Part shown: positions 25,001 to 34,589 of the stretch, one piece after another | Numbering within the stretch: position 1 is the first letter of the stretch | Layout: every line of letters begins with the position of its first letter | From: Diadophis punctatus similis | Taxonomy: Eukaryota; Chordata; Lepidosauria; Squamata; Dipsadidae | Direction of reading: 5' to 3' | DNA length: 64,000 nucleotides | NCBI GenBank assembly: GCA_023053685.1 | Contig: JALIGW010000029.1 | Location: 3,358,501-3,422,500, forward strand | Made by a program: the position numbers and the translations under genes | Notes under the pieces: generated by a model | Seen by the model: only the letters and a program-made list of their open reading frames with translations | What the model was told of the DNA's origin: nothing | The model's database searches: none

Positions 25001-28000
25001 AAGGAAGCATTGAAAGGGGATTTTTGTTACAGGAGCTTCTGCAGAGAGATCTCAATGCTGTCAATAGACAGGGCAGCAGGGGAAATGGGGGAAACCAAGG
25101 CTGTAACATGTATAAAAGTGGGGGCAACAAGTTGTAAAATGTAATAAACGTGACTTGCTGGTTATGAAGTGACCTTGGAAGAGAAGATTACAGGATATCC
25201 CAACTGACTAAGGTGACCAGACGTCCCGCTTTTGGCGGGACAGACACGCTTTTCAAGCGTGTGTCCCGCGTCCCGCATTCTTTCCAAAAAGTCCCGCTTT
25301 TTTGGAAAGAATGCCAAAACAGCGGGACGTCTGGTCACCTTAGAAGGGGAAGCACAAAAGGGAGGTACCGGAAGCAAGTCGGGCAAAGCTAAATTTCAGC
25401 GAGGCGGCTGCCTGCTGGGGAGAGGGGGAAGGGGGACTGCTCCTCCTCTCCTTCCCCCATCCCATCCCTAGCCCCGCCCTCGGAGGCGCCGCTGCTGTTG
25501 GGATGCAGGTGGAGGGGTGAGGGACGAGGAGCCGTCGCCGCTGCCGTCATCGGTTTGAGCTCAAGAGTGGCCCCTCCAGCGGCGCAAACAGCCCTTCCTC
25601 GTCCCCCTCCCCTTCCTTCCCCCTGTCGCCTCACTGCCGCCGTTGCCCTGGGGCCGGGCGGGCGACCGGGAGACCACGGCACTTGGATGCCTGGAGCTCG
25701 CGACAGGTAAGCTGCCGGGTGCCTCCTTTCCCCGTCTCCCGCCTCCCGTTCGTCGCTTGCCAGCCCGGCCCCAGGGCAGCTCCCGAAGGGGAGGCGGGAG
25801 GCGAGGAAAGGCCTCCCGCCTCCCGACTCCCCCCCCCTGGACGCCGACATTTGCTGTGTTTTGCCCTCTGTGCATGCGCAGCGTTCTGCGCATGCGCAGA
25901 GGGCAAAACTCAAATGGCGGCGCCCAGGCGGGCCCGCCCCCCGTCCCGCTTAAAAAAAAATCTGGTCACTTTACAACTGACCTACCTTATTTGTAAGAGC
26001 CAAAATGTTTGTTTCATCCATGCAGAGGAACTTGAGGGCAGTCTGTCCCAATGGATGTGTTAGGCTCATTCTCATCATCCCTAGTCAGCATGTAGGAAGT
26101 GAAGCCCAGTACATCTGAGGGACTCCATCAGAGGTGGGTTCCTACCACTTCGGGCCCCTTCTATAGAACTATTAGTCCAGCGCCCAGGCCTGCCACGCCC
26201 CTAAGCCTATGGTGCCGCCATCTTGTTTTTTGCTTCTGCGCATGCCCAGAAGCTTTTTTTAGTACTGCGCATGCGCGCGGGGCGCATCCCTTAGCAAACC
26301 GGCAGTAGCAGAACCCGGAACCCATCTCTGGACTCCAGCTTTGATAAGGCAAAGTGTTCATTGTATGGTACATCACCACTAGTTTTATACTTTTTCCTCT
26401 TGGCAAAACATTGTGATGCATAAAGAGATCAGGGGATACTACCTTCCCAAAAGAGCAGAAAGCTTTTTGCTTATGGGCTGCCTATTTCTGTCCATATGTA
26501 GATCAAAGATTGTGATGTGTTTTACATACTTCCTAAAGAGATCAACTATATTTGAATATAGTTCTATGTTAAAATAAGCAAATGCAGTAGTGAAAGATAA
26601 TTCTGTGGGATATTTCTTCCAACAATTCTTTAAATAAAATTCATCTCATCACCCCCCACATTGCTATGTTTTAGGTTGCTTTTTTTCAAGCAAATAATTC
26701 TGCCTGACTAGCTGGTGTTCAATCAGTAGCCAAAAATTGTTGGCAAACCGCAGCTGCATTTAACTTCCTTCTGGAAGATGATGTCTCTATACAGGCAAAA
26801 TCTTGTTCATTCCTCGACTAACGCAATCTCACTGGAAAAATTTTTATTTTGCTAATGCATCTGTCTATAGAATAATGCTGCCATTTTGACCTAGGCCTTA
26901 CCTGCTGTGTCCCAAAGACTGGTATGGACTTCCTTGTCACTGATGCGAAAGGGAGCAAAGTATTTCTCAAAAACTGTTGGGACGTAAACCTAGAAGAAGA
27001 TGACAAAGAAAGTTACATTTTTGCTTAACTGAATATCTCTTGAAGGATTGGTTGATCTGATACCATCCCTGCAGAGCTTTTTCTTCCACAGCATCTATTT
27101 CCTTTCAGATTATTTGTTTAAGAATATGTAGGCTGCTTTTCTAAACACAATTCAAACCTTTATTGTCAGAGTACAACATGTGTACAATGAGATTGGCTGA
27201 GCCTCCCTTCGTGAACCCCCCACAACCCTATACAACTCACAGTGAAAGATACAAAATCCCTGACCCAGTGAATCCTACTAACAAACACACAATACTACTG
27301 CTCCATGTGACACACATGGCACATCGCGCCGGCCCCGCAAGTCAATCGTACTATGTTGTTATAAAGTTATTTTCCATTCAGAAGTTTGACAGCCCACGGA
27401 TAAAAAACAAATCTTTTTCTACAAAGTCTTCAAAACATTTTGAAGAACGATATCTAACCTCTCTCTCTCTCAAAAAAATTCCAGCATTAATTAACAGCAT
27501 CAGAAAACAAATCCCTCAAACAGCTAACAAATACACAACACATCTACTGAAACAATATGTTGACTAATTAAAACAGCCAGTAGCCAACACAAACAGATCA
27601 ATTAAAAAGCTCCATTGGAGTGTGACGAGAAAATTAGCATTAGAAAGTTTGGAGAAATAAAAGCATATTTTCCTATATTAAAAAATGTAATAAATACATA
27701 GCAAGGAAACTTGAGTACAGGCAACAATGAAAAGGCCCATTCTCAGTTGGCCCAACCTGATTAATATCTCACTCTGGGAGGGTGCCTTCAGGATCACCTT
27801 TAAGTGGTCCATATCCCAGTTATTTTCTCAGCCATGGCTTCCCTGCCACTAGAAAAGCTCAATCCTTGAGGGAGAAAGCATATTATCCACTTCTACTGAA
27901 TTAATATGAAAAAGCTGGAGCTAATCTAACCAGGAGCCGAGGTGGCGCAGTGGTTAAATGCAGCTACTGCAGGCTACTCCAGCTGATTACTAGTTCAGCA

Positions 28001-31000
28001 GTTCAGCTGTTCAAATCTCACCAGGCTCAAGGTTGACTCAGCCTTCCATCCTTCTGAGGTCGGTAAAATGAGGACCCAGATTGTTGGGGGCAATATGCTG
28101 AACTCTGTAAACCGCTTAGAGAGGGCTGTAAAGCGCTATGAAGCGGTATATACGTCTAAGTGCTATTGCTATTGCTAATCTTCATCTGACTCTAGGTTAC
28201 ATTTGGTAAAGCAAAATCTTCAGAGAGAGAGATATATATAGGCAGATATTTCCAGATATTCTTTCATTTCACAAAGCTATAGGGAAGTCATTTCTTTGCT
28301 TTTCCTTCTTTTCTATCTCTGCCACATTTCACCAATCCACATTGACTTGTTTTTGCAATAAAAATGATTCAGTTGTCAATGCAACATATAGATAAAAGTA
28401 ACCAAGATAGGATCATTTCAGCTTATACATACAGATGCTGATTTGTGGAGTCCTTGGTGTTCTCTGAACTTGATTGTTTGCTTGCAGATGTTTCATTACC
28501 CAACAAGATAACATCATCAGTACACTGATGAGATGTCTGCAAGCAAACAACCAAGCTCAGAGTGCACCAAGGACTTCACAATACCACCCTGACCTACATA
28601 TATTCTCTTATATTGGAGACCTAATTTTTGGGTGGTTATTTTTAAACAAATAATTTTCAAGGGAGACTCTAATATGAAACTGTCACCCACCACCTCTCTA
28701 ATAAACTATTCCATTGATGCAGGCCATAGGATGTAATATTGATAGTTTATAATTTGCAAAAAATGTATTGCTAATAGCTATAATAATAATAACAACAGAG
28801 TTGGAAGGGACCTTGGAGGTCTTCTAGTCCAACCCCCTGCCTAGACAGGAAACCTAGGCTAATTGAATAATTGAATTAACCTAGGCTAATTGAATGATAA
28901 TGTACATATAATTATAGTTTATAATTTGCAAAAAATGCATTACTAATAGCTAATTGAATGATAATGTACATATATTTATAGTTTATAATTTGCAAAAATA
29001 TATTGCTAATAGCTAATTGAATGATAATGTACATATATTAATGCCAAGGATTAATACTGCAACGCGCTCTACATGGGGCTACCCTTGAAGAGTATCCGGA
29101 GACTCCAGTTGGTGCAAAATGCGGCTGCGCGTGCTGTGGTGGGTGTGCCAAGGTACACCCACGTGACACCTATACTCCGCCAGCTGCATTGGTTGCCCAT
29201 TAGTCTCCGGGTCCAATTCAAGTGTTGATCATCATCTTTAAAGCCCTTCATGGCTTAGGACCAGGTTATCTCCGGGACCGCATTCTGCCTCATACTTCCC
29301 TCCGACCGGTTAGGGCCCACAGAGTTGGCCTCCTCCAGCTCCCGTCAGCCAAGCAATGCCGGCTGGCGGGTCCTAGGGGGAGAGCCTTCTCTGTGGCTGG
29401 CCCCGCGCTCTGGAACCAACTCCCTCCAGAGACCCGAACCATCCCCACCCTGCTGGCCTTCCGAAAAGCCGTTAAGACATGGCTCTTCCTGCAGGCAGGG
29501 GGTAGAGCTTAACCCCATCTGCACTCTCCCCCGGGTATGTCTGGTGATTGAATGGTTCTTTTATATTGTAATTTTTAATTTTTATATTTTGATTTTAATT
29601 GAATTTATTGGTTTTCTTGTATTTTTCCTGTGTTGTAAGCCGCCCTGAGTCCCTCGGGAGTGGGGCGGCATATAAGAAACCATAAATAAAATAAATAAAT
29701 AAATAAATAAGGATATTGAATTCAGTCCTGTGGGTCAAATCTGACTTCCAAGTTATTCCACCTTGCTGGCAGGTTCTGAAATAAGGCACTGCACCCCCCC
29801 CCAATGAGTGCATCACTCCCCCTAGAGGAGACCTTCACCATAATAAAAAAGGACCAATTAGAGCAGTGGTCACCAAATGGTGGTCCATGGACCACTGGTG
29901 GTCGATGGGAAAATTTTGGTGGTCTGCAGAAAAAATATTTGCATTTTTTATATTGCACTAAATTAGGGGTCCTCAAACTATGGCCCCTGGGCCGGATACG
30001 TGCAATGAACGTTTGTGTTGCTGCAGAGTTCCCCCCCTTTGGGGTCTTTTGTGTGGGTCAGAGGGGGGCAGAAATTCCAACTTGGGGCCTGCTTCAGCCT
30101 CCTGGTGCAGGGCTTTGGGTGAAGGCTGGAGGGAAGCGCCACTGGTGGCGAAGAGCCGGAGGGCCTTGTTCCAGTGGGACAGCATCATGGCCTGGAACTG
30201 GCTGACCATCTCAGCCCGCTGAGCCTCTAGGTGCCGGTACCTGGCCTAGCACTCCTGCAGGTCTTTCCTCTGCTTTGAAAGCCTATGTTCGTAATCCTCA
30301 GTGAGGTGCTTCTGCTGAGCCTCATTCTCGGTCAGATGCAATTTGAACTGAGCCAGCTGTTTTGCCAACTGTTTCTCGTGGTGGCTGCTTAGCTCCAACA
30401 ACTGCTTCCTGTTGGGGTCCTAAGGAGTCCGGGCAGGCAGGCGAGGAGTGGCTGGGAGCGGAGGGGCGAGTAGAGACCGGCGAGATGCCCCTTGACGTGA
30501 GAGACTTTGAGTTAACCACACCCACCCAGTCACATGACCATATAGCCACGCCCATCCAGCAGGTCATTAGGCAGATCATATTAGTGGTCCGCGGGATTTA
30601 AAATTATGAATTTAGTGGTCCCTGAGGTCCGAAAGGTTGGTGACCCCTGAATTAGAGAACATCCACAGAACCATCAATAACATTTTTAAAGGAATCCAGT
30701 TTACTAGAGAAGAAGAAAACAACAACTTGACCCTTCCTGGACATCCTGATCAGCAGAGACCACAATAGCAAACTCGAAATGCAAATCTACAGAAAAACCA
30801 TCCATACTAATCAGGTGCTCCACTACCAAAGCAGCAAGCTAACCTCCCACAAGAGAAGCTGCATAAGGACTTTATTTAGGCAAGACCAAACACACTGCAG
30901 CAACCTGGAACAGCAGAAAAAGGAAATAGAGCATCTATACAATGTATTCCAACAAAATGGATATCCACACAACTTTATCAAAAAGTCCCTGACCACTCAA

Positions 31001-33980
31001 CCCAACACAGCACAACCAATACAAACCCTAAAAAGAATTACACTGCCATATATCAAGAATATCTCAGAAACCACCAATGGACTACTACAGTGATGGCGAA
31101 CCTTTTTTTCCTCGGGTGCCGAAAGAGCGTGCTCGCACGCTATCGCGCATGCGCGAGTGCCCACACCCATAATTCAATCCCTGGGGAGGGTGAAAATGGT
31201 CTCCCCCACCACCCTGGAGGCCTTCCGGAGGCCAGAAATGGCCCGTTCCCCAACTTCTGGTGGGCCTAGTAGGCCCGTTTTTCATCCTCCCCAGGCTCCA
31301 GAGGCTTCCCTGGAGCTTGGGGAGGGTGAAAATGCCCTCCCCTGCCCGCTGGAGGCCCTCCGGAAGCCGAAAACGCCCTCCCAGAGTCTCTGTGCGAACC
31401 GAAAATTAGATGGCCAGAGTGCACATGCACGCTGGAGCTGAGCTAGGGCAACGGCTCGCGTGCCGGCAGATATGGCTCCGCTTGCAACCTGTGGCACCCG
31501 TGCCATAGGTTCGCCATCACTGGACTACTACAACCACATGGAATCAGCATAGCACACAAGCCAACTAAAGCCCTTCAAAACATCCTAAGCAGACCAAAAG
31601 AACCAACAACCCCAAAAGAACAACCAAGAGACATCTACAACATACAATGTAAAGGACTGCAACAACCACTGTGTAGGACAAACAGGCAGAATGACTGGCA
31701 GAATGCATCCACGAACACCAACTAGCAGTCAGAAGACATGATTAAAATTCTTTAATTTAGCAATAGCAATAGCACTTAGACTTATATACCGCTTCATAGT
31801 GCTTTACAGCCCTCTCAAAGCGGTTTACAGAGTTCAGCATATTGCCCCCAACAATTTGGGTCCTCATTTTACCGACCTCAGAAGGATGGAAGGCTGAGTC
31901 AACCTTGAGCCAGTGAGATTTGAACAGCTGAACTGCTGAACTAGCAGTAGCCTGCAGTGCTGCATTTAACCACTGCGCCATCTCCGCTATTTCACAACAT
32001 ATAGACAGATTTAACCATAGTTTCAATTGAGAAAATGTGACCATCCTAGACCAAGCCAAGTCCCAAAACACCAGGGAATTTCTAGAAGCCTGGCACTCTG
32101 GCATATCAGCCATCAGTAGACACATAGACATTAACAAAATCTATAGACTATGCAAAAGAGACTATCACCTAGCCCAGTGATGGCGAACCTTTTTTGGTTC
32201 GCGTGGCAAAAGGGTTTGTGTGTACGTGCTTGTGTGTGCACGCACACACCTGCCCACACCCATTCCCTCCCCCCAGCTGCGGGTGGCTCCCTTGCTGGTG
32301 CGCTGTGTGCGCATCTCCACGCTTCGGGCGCTCGCGCGCTTGCTACGCATGCACAGCCCCTTGCACGATTTTGCTTTTGCGCATGCGTGGAAGCAAAATC
32401 ACGCCAAAATCTCGTGAGGGGACGTGCGTGCGTGTGAGATTTTGGCACGATTTTGCTCCTGCGCATGCGCGGAAGCAAAATCTCGCCAAAATCTCTCGCA
32501 CGCGTCCCTCATGAGATTTTGGCGCGATTTTGCTTCCACGCATGCGCAGAAGCAAAATCAGCCAAAAATTCATGGAAAAAAATGGTGACGTGCACGGTGG
32601 ACCGGCAGAGAGGGCTCCGGAGCGGTCGCGCGCAAGTTGGGCAATCAGCCGCTCCCTACTGGAGCTGCGCACTGGGCAGCTCCGGCAGAAACCCACCTCT
32701 GCTCCCCCCACACGTGCACCACCCCGTGCTGCCCCCTGCGCATGCACACAACCACCACCCCGCCCCCGCGCATGCGCACAGGCCTCACTGAAGCCTGGGA
32801 CGGTGAAAAAATGGGCCAACGGGCAAACCAGAAGTTCAGAAAAACGGACTTCTGGTTTGCCTGTTGGGCCATTTTTCGCACTCCGGAGCTTCCCTGAAGC
32901 CTCCGGAGGGCGAGACAGCCTTCCCCAAGGTTGAAAATCAGCTGGAGCTGACATAGGGCAACACCTCACATGCCCTCCGATATGGCTCCGCGTGCCATAA
33001 GTTCGCCATCACTGACCTACCCCAAAAAGGAACAAAAAGACCCAAGCACCTTGCCACCAGCAATCAGCACCAAGATCAGCATAGATTAACTCCAAGGTTA
33101 ACATCAACAATCATGCTAAGTGATTACCATTTTCTCCTCACATATACATGTAGTGTATATACGTCAATAAGCCTAATGAAATAGATTTTACTCCATAAAA
33201 CTTTATATTGTAACAAATGAACTAATGTTAAAGTGTCACAAGATTCTTATTTTTTTGATGTAAACAATGCAAAATCTAACTTTAAATATTACAGGTTAAT
33301 CTATTTGCCCAAAGGTTCTAAGTCCATTTTTAATAAAATAAAGGCAACTTGATTGATTTTCTTTCTCTTTTCTTTCTACAATAACTAAATCTGTTTGTAC
33401 TTGTCAAAATAATTTTATTTCAGGATGTTTTCAGTCAAATATTTCATGTTCTATCCAAATCCTGTTCTGCTGTACTTAGCATATCACTGGCAATTAGATA
33501 AATACTGTAGTTAAGTAAAGTGAATTTAGTAGTGTTATTAGTACACTTGGTTAGAGTTTATATCTACAGAAAAACTTCAGAAAGATTTGCTACCACAATG
33601 CTTCAGTTATTCTTCCATGACAAAAGAAGAAGAAAGTTTCTAGTATATCTGCTATGAGAATTTAAAACAAGGGTAAATTTCAAATGTAAGAAAAATAGCA
33701 CCAGAGGCTTGATAGGATCTATTCTATAGAAACTATATTTGAATAGTTTGTCTTGAGTAGGAAAGATCTTGACAAAAGGAAAGATCTGGCAGTAGGAAGT
33801 GTGAGATTGATGTTATAGTTAAAAGAAACTTACCTTAGGGAATTCTCCTTTTGCAAAGACCATGAGCATGGATGTTTTCCCACAACCTCCATCTCCTATT
33901 ACTACCAGCTTGATCTCAGTAATTCCTCTGGTCTCTTGTTTGGACTCTGACTGCCCTGGAGCCTCTTGACTTCTTTGCAT
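21925..33980 (-). CDS. RHOF-like: Rho-family small GTPase, RhoD/RhoF type (five exons)
   Basis: Minus-strand exons 33980-33834, 26989-26902, 23685-23576, 22956-22822 and 22092-21925 join in frame (phases 0, 1, 0, 0) into 215 residues. Visible GTPase motifs: P-loop GDGGCGKTS (residues 29-37), switch I PTVFEKY, switch [18 protein letters not shown], the Rho-type [10 protein letters not shown], and ECSA. The C-terminus is basic ([11 protein letters not shown]) and ends CLLT, a CAAX prenylation box, so the protein should sit on membranes and control actin, as filopodia-forming RhoF and endosomal RhoD do. Length matches these (about 210). Some phrases favour RhoF (QLEPITY, basic tail) and some RhoD ([17 protein letters not shown]), so orthology is unresolved. 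All splice sites are GT-AG. Introns 1 and 3 or 4 hold many mobile elements; none touches an exon. Confidence 0.93.
22822..22956 (-). CDS. RHOF-like: Rho GTPase exon 4 (guanine-specificity loop)
   Basis: A 135-base, phase-0 exon from TGGTATCC (WYPEANHFC) to ITYQK. It contains [10 protein letters not shown], the Rho-family form of the NKXD guanine-recognition motif, and the start of the Rho insert region. Confidence 0.93.
23576..23685 (-). CDS. RHOF-like: Rho GTPase exon 3 (switch II)
   Basis: A 110-base exon encoding [17 protein letters not shown], then [11 protein letters not shown]. The glutamine equivalent to Ras Q61 is present, so normal GTP hydrolysis is expected, unlike the Rnd proteins. 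Donor AAG|GTAAC. Confidence 0.93.
24002..24209. mobile_element. hAT-type MITE (CAATGTTCCC family) in an intron
   Basis: Inverted ends CAATGTTCCCTGTAA and TTAGAGGGAACAGTG are flanked by the perfect 8-bp duplication CTTGCCAC (23994-24001, 24210-24217). The interior is GC-rich with CGGCGCGCGGCAGTTAGAAA-type repeats. It lies in intron 2 of the Rho gene. Confidence 0.92.
25209..25973 (+). mobile_element. GC-rich hAT-type element with exon-like segment, copy 1
   Basis: Ends TAAGGTGACCAG and CTGGTCACTTTA are inverted and flanked by the perfect 8-bp duplication CAACTGAC (25201-25208, 25974-25981). The first 135 bp is itself a hairpin (GACCAGACGTCCCGC on both arms). The interior is a CpG-dense block that ends CTCGCGACAG|GTAAGC near 25708, which looks like a non-coding first exon with its splice donor. 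Long frames on both strands come from base composition. Related copy at 46398-47324. Confidence 0.88.
26129..26330. mobile_element. hAT-type MITE (CAGAGGTGGGTTCC family)
   Basis: Inverted ends CAGAGGTGGGTTCC and GGAACCCATCTCTG, with flanks GACTCCAT and GACTCCAG (7 of 8 identical). Contains ATCTTGTTTTTTGCTTCTGC, shared with 41790-44064. Lies in intron 2 of the Rho gene, just downstream of 26902. Confidence 0.88.
26902..26989 (-). CDS. RHOF-like: Rho GTPase exon 2 (switch I)
   Basis: An 88-base exon from acceptor TCTTCTAG to donor CAG|GTAAGG. It encodes [10 protein letters not shown] (effector loop with the invariant threonine) through WDTA; the final G begins the glycine codon completed by exon 3. 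Confidence 0.93.
27130..27580 (-). mobile_element. Unclassified retroelement 3' end
   Basis: The phrase CCTTTATTGTCAGAGTACAA and the following AC-rich sequence look like the antisense 3' end of a vertebrate retroposon family that I cannot name. The 134-codon frame at 27163-27567 has no recognisable domain. Inside intron 1 of the Rho gene. Confidence 0.35.
27928..28173 (+). mobile_element. tRNA-derived SINE, family 1, copy 1
   Basis: The head has an A box (GGTGGCGCAGTGGTTAAATG) and a B-box-like TTCAAATCTCACC. The tail reads GTAAACCGCTTAGAGAGGGC, then GAAGCGGTATATACGTCTAA and a (TGCTAT) repeat. The 8-bp duplication GCTAATCT flanks it (27920-27927, 28174-28181). The tail resembles the 3' end of the L2-type LINE in this window. 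Confidence 0.88.
28451..28573 (-). repeat. Imperfect palindrome with hammerhead-like core (Penelope-type terminus)
   Basis: The outer arms TCCTTGGTG...GCTTGCAGATG and ATGTCTGCAAGC...CACCAAGGA pair over about 40 bases. On the minus strand CTGATGA (28520-28514) and GAAAC (28494-28490) are separated by a stem-capable 19-base stretch, matching the conserved hammerhead core words. Hammerhead motifs are known from the pseudo-LTRs of Penelope-like elements. A degenerate relative is at 51225-51345. Confidence 0.55.
28795..28858 (-). mobile_element. CR1 LINE 3' fragment (minus)
   Basis: AGAGTTGGAAGGGACCTTGG and TAGTCCAACCCCCTGCC are the antisense CR1 terminal signature. The following 28860-29040 contains a tandem triplication of a roughly 60-bp AT-rich unit (AATTGAATGATAATGTACAT). 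Confidence 0.8.
29055..29708 (+). mobile_element. 5'-truncated L2-type LINE, young copy
   Basis: Begins at the sequence for the C-terminal domain (equivalent to about 20129 of the full copy) and runs through the 3' UTR to (ATAAATA)n. I count about 14 differences over roughly 650 bases against the 16.9-kb copy. One deletion near 29221 breaks the frame; downstream, 96 codons remain open. It is in Rho intron 1. Confidence 0.93.
29864..30649. mobile_element. hAT-type element carrying a centrobin-like segment
   Basis: Inverted ends CAGTGGTCACCAAA and TTGGTGACCCCTG are flanked by the perfect 8-bp duplication AATTAGAG (29856-29863, 30650-30657), inside the Penelope-like element. A second hAT-like end (AGGGGTCCTCAAACTATGGC) starts at about 29967, so the unit is composite. 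The interior holds a host-like coding block on the minus strand (30040-30419). The right part shares GTCACATGACC and GGTCATTAGGCAGA with 48313-54539. Confidence 0.9.
30040..30419 (-). pseudogene. CNTROB: Captured CNTROB (centrobin) coding segment
   Basis: On the minus strand an acceptor-like CTCCTTAG precedes a frame of about 125 codons with coiled-coil character: [35 protein letters not shown], then [18 protein letters not shown] and a proline-rich tail. This matches my recollection of the central coiled coil of centrobin, a centriole-duplication protein (QLAQFK, DYE.RL, LQAML..HW patterns in the same order and spacing). One TAG stop interrupts it at 30248-30246. The acceptor-like junction suggests capture from genomic DNA rather than mRNA. 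It cannot make a functional protein. Confidence 0.72.
31088..31522. mobile_element. hAT-type MITE (CAGTGATGG family) in the Penelope element
   Basis: Ends CAGTGATGGCGAACC and GGTTCGCCATCACTG are a perfect 15-bp inverted repeat, flanked by the perfect duplication GACTACTA (31080-31087, 31523-31530). Non-coding, GC-rich. Confidence 0.95.
31757..31989 (-). mobile_element. tRNA-derived SINE, family 1, copy 2 (minus)
   Basis: Reverse of the copy at 27928: starts with the AGCAATAGCAATAGCACTTA tail complement and ends with CCACTGCGCCATCTCC, the complement of the A-box head. Nested in the Penelope-like remnant. Confidence 0.88.
32175..33014. mobile_element. hAT-type element (CAGTGATGG family), long variant
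   Basis: Ends CAGTGATGGCGAACC and AGTTCGCCATCACTG, with flanks ACCTAGCC and ACCTACCC (7 of 8). At about 840 bp it is twice the usual length, because of repeats of a CAAAATC / GCGCATGCG motif at 32360-32570 that form several imperfect inverted and tandem copies. Open frames on both strands follow from this composition. Confidence 0.92.
33101..33833. other. Rho gene intron 1, proximal part
   Basis: AT-rich intronic DNA between the Penelope remnant and exon 1; no element recognised. Confidence 0.6.
33834..33980 (-). CDS. RHOF-like: Rho GTPase exon 1 (start codon and P-loop)
   Basis: Begins [10 protein letters not shown] and carries [15 protein letters not shown]. It ends FPK at donor AAG|GTAAG, phase 0. 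The start is the first in-frame ATG upstream of the P-loop and gives an N-terminal extension of about 23 residues, which is normal for RhoD/RhoF but longer than classical Rho. Confidence 0.93.
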
Positions 33981-34380
33981 GTCGACCAATTCTCAGGACA
34001 CTACAACAAGGTCTTTTCGAATGATCTAAGAAAACGAGCCATGAAGATGCCTTTTCTTTCTGAGTAGTTTTTTACTCTCACATTTGTGCTTATCTCCTGT
34101 CCTTCTATAGCTGAAAATCAAAGTCTTCAGCATAGCAACTATAGGTCATAGAGGCCTAAGATTAGGTGTGGTTGGAATGTGAAAAGAGTGGCTGACACCA
34201 GGAAGAAAACGCAAACAGGAAGGCTGTTACAGGATCAACCACCCATTGTGTGACAAAGCATGGAGAACAGAGGATAAAAATGTGCTATAAGAACTCATAA
34301 TGCTGCCTTGAATTTCCCCCACATTTTAAGTTATTTTAAAATGTTTAAAAGGTCATTCAAATGCAAATAAGATATTTATT
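33981..34380. other. Upstream region of the Rho GTPase gene
   Basis: Sequence preceding the minus-strand ATG. No CpG island and no obvious TATA box at a defined distance. The 5' UTR and promoter should lie here or behind a further non-coding exon. Confidence 0.4.
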
Positions 34381-34384
34381 TCTT

Positions 34385-34582
34385 ATTAGAACTAAGGAGA
34401 AATTTCCTGACAGTTAGAACAATTAATCAGTGGAACAGCTTGCCTCCAGAAGTTGTGAATGCTCCAACACTGGAAGTTTTTAAGAAGATGTTGGATAACC
34501 ATTTGTCTGAAGTGGTGTAGAGTTTCCTGCCTAAGCAGGGGGTTGGACTAGAAGACCTCCAATGTCCCTTCCAACTCTGTTG
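34385..34582 (+). mobile_element. CR1 LINE 3' end (plus)
   Basis: The C-terminal CR1 frame is readable (ELRRNFLTVRTINQWNS-like, with TLEVFKKMLDNHLSEVV), followed by the UTR signature TAGAAGACCTCCAATGTCCC and CTTCCAACTCTG. Confidence 0.85.
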
Positions 34583-34589
34583 TTGTTGT

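Larger units (their letters stand above)
29822..33100 (+). pseudogene. Penelope-like element remnant (RT C-terminus and GIY-YIG endonuclease)
   Basis: Plus-strand pieces in order: [45 protein letters not shown], then SIAHKPTK, then DIYNIQCKG followed, after a frameshift, by the GIY-YIG-type segment that ends TGR, then a histidine-rich finger region and [11 protein letters not shown]. This order of reverse transcriptase tail then GIY-YIG endonuclease is unique to Penelope-like elements. Upstream RT, including the intact catalytic aspartates, is missing or mutated (EE where family members have DD). Three hAT-type insertions (29864-30649, 31088-31522, 32175-33014) and a SINE (31757-31989) split it, plus frameshifts. 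Confidence 0.85.

Noticed and set aside
29222..29512. 96-codon open frame as an independent gene
   Set aside because: It is the C-terminal domain of the truncated L2 copy after a frameshifting deletion.
32130..32969. 208-codon minus frame and overlapping plus frames
   Set aside because: They lie wholly within the hAT element 32175-33014 and consist of repeated GCGCATGCG / CAAAATC-derived peptides.
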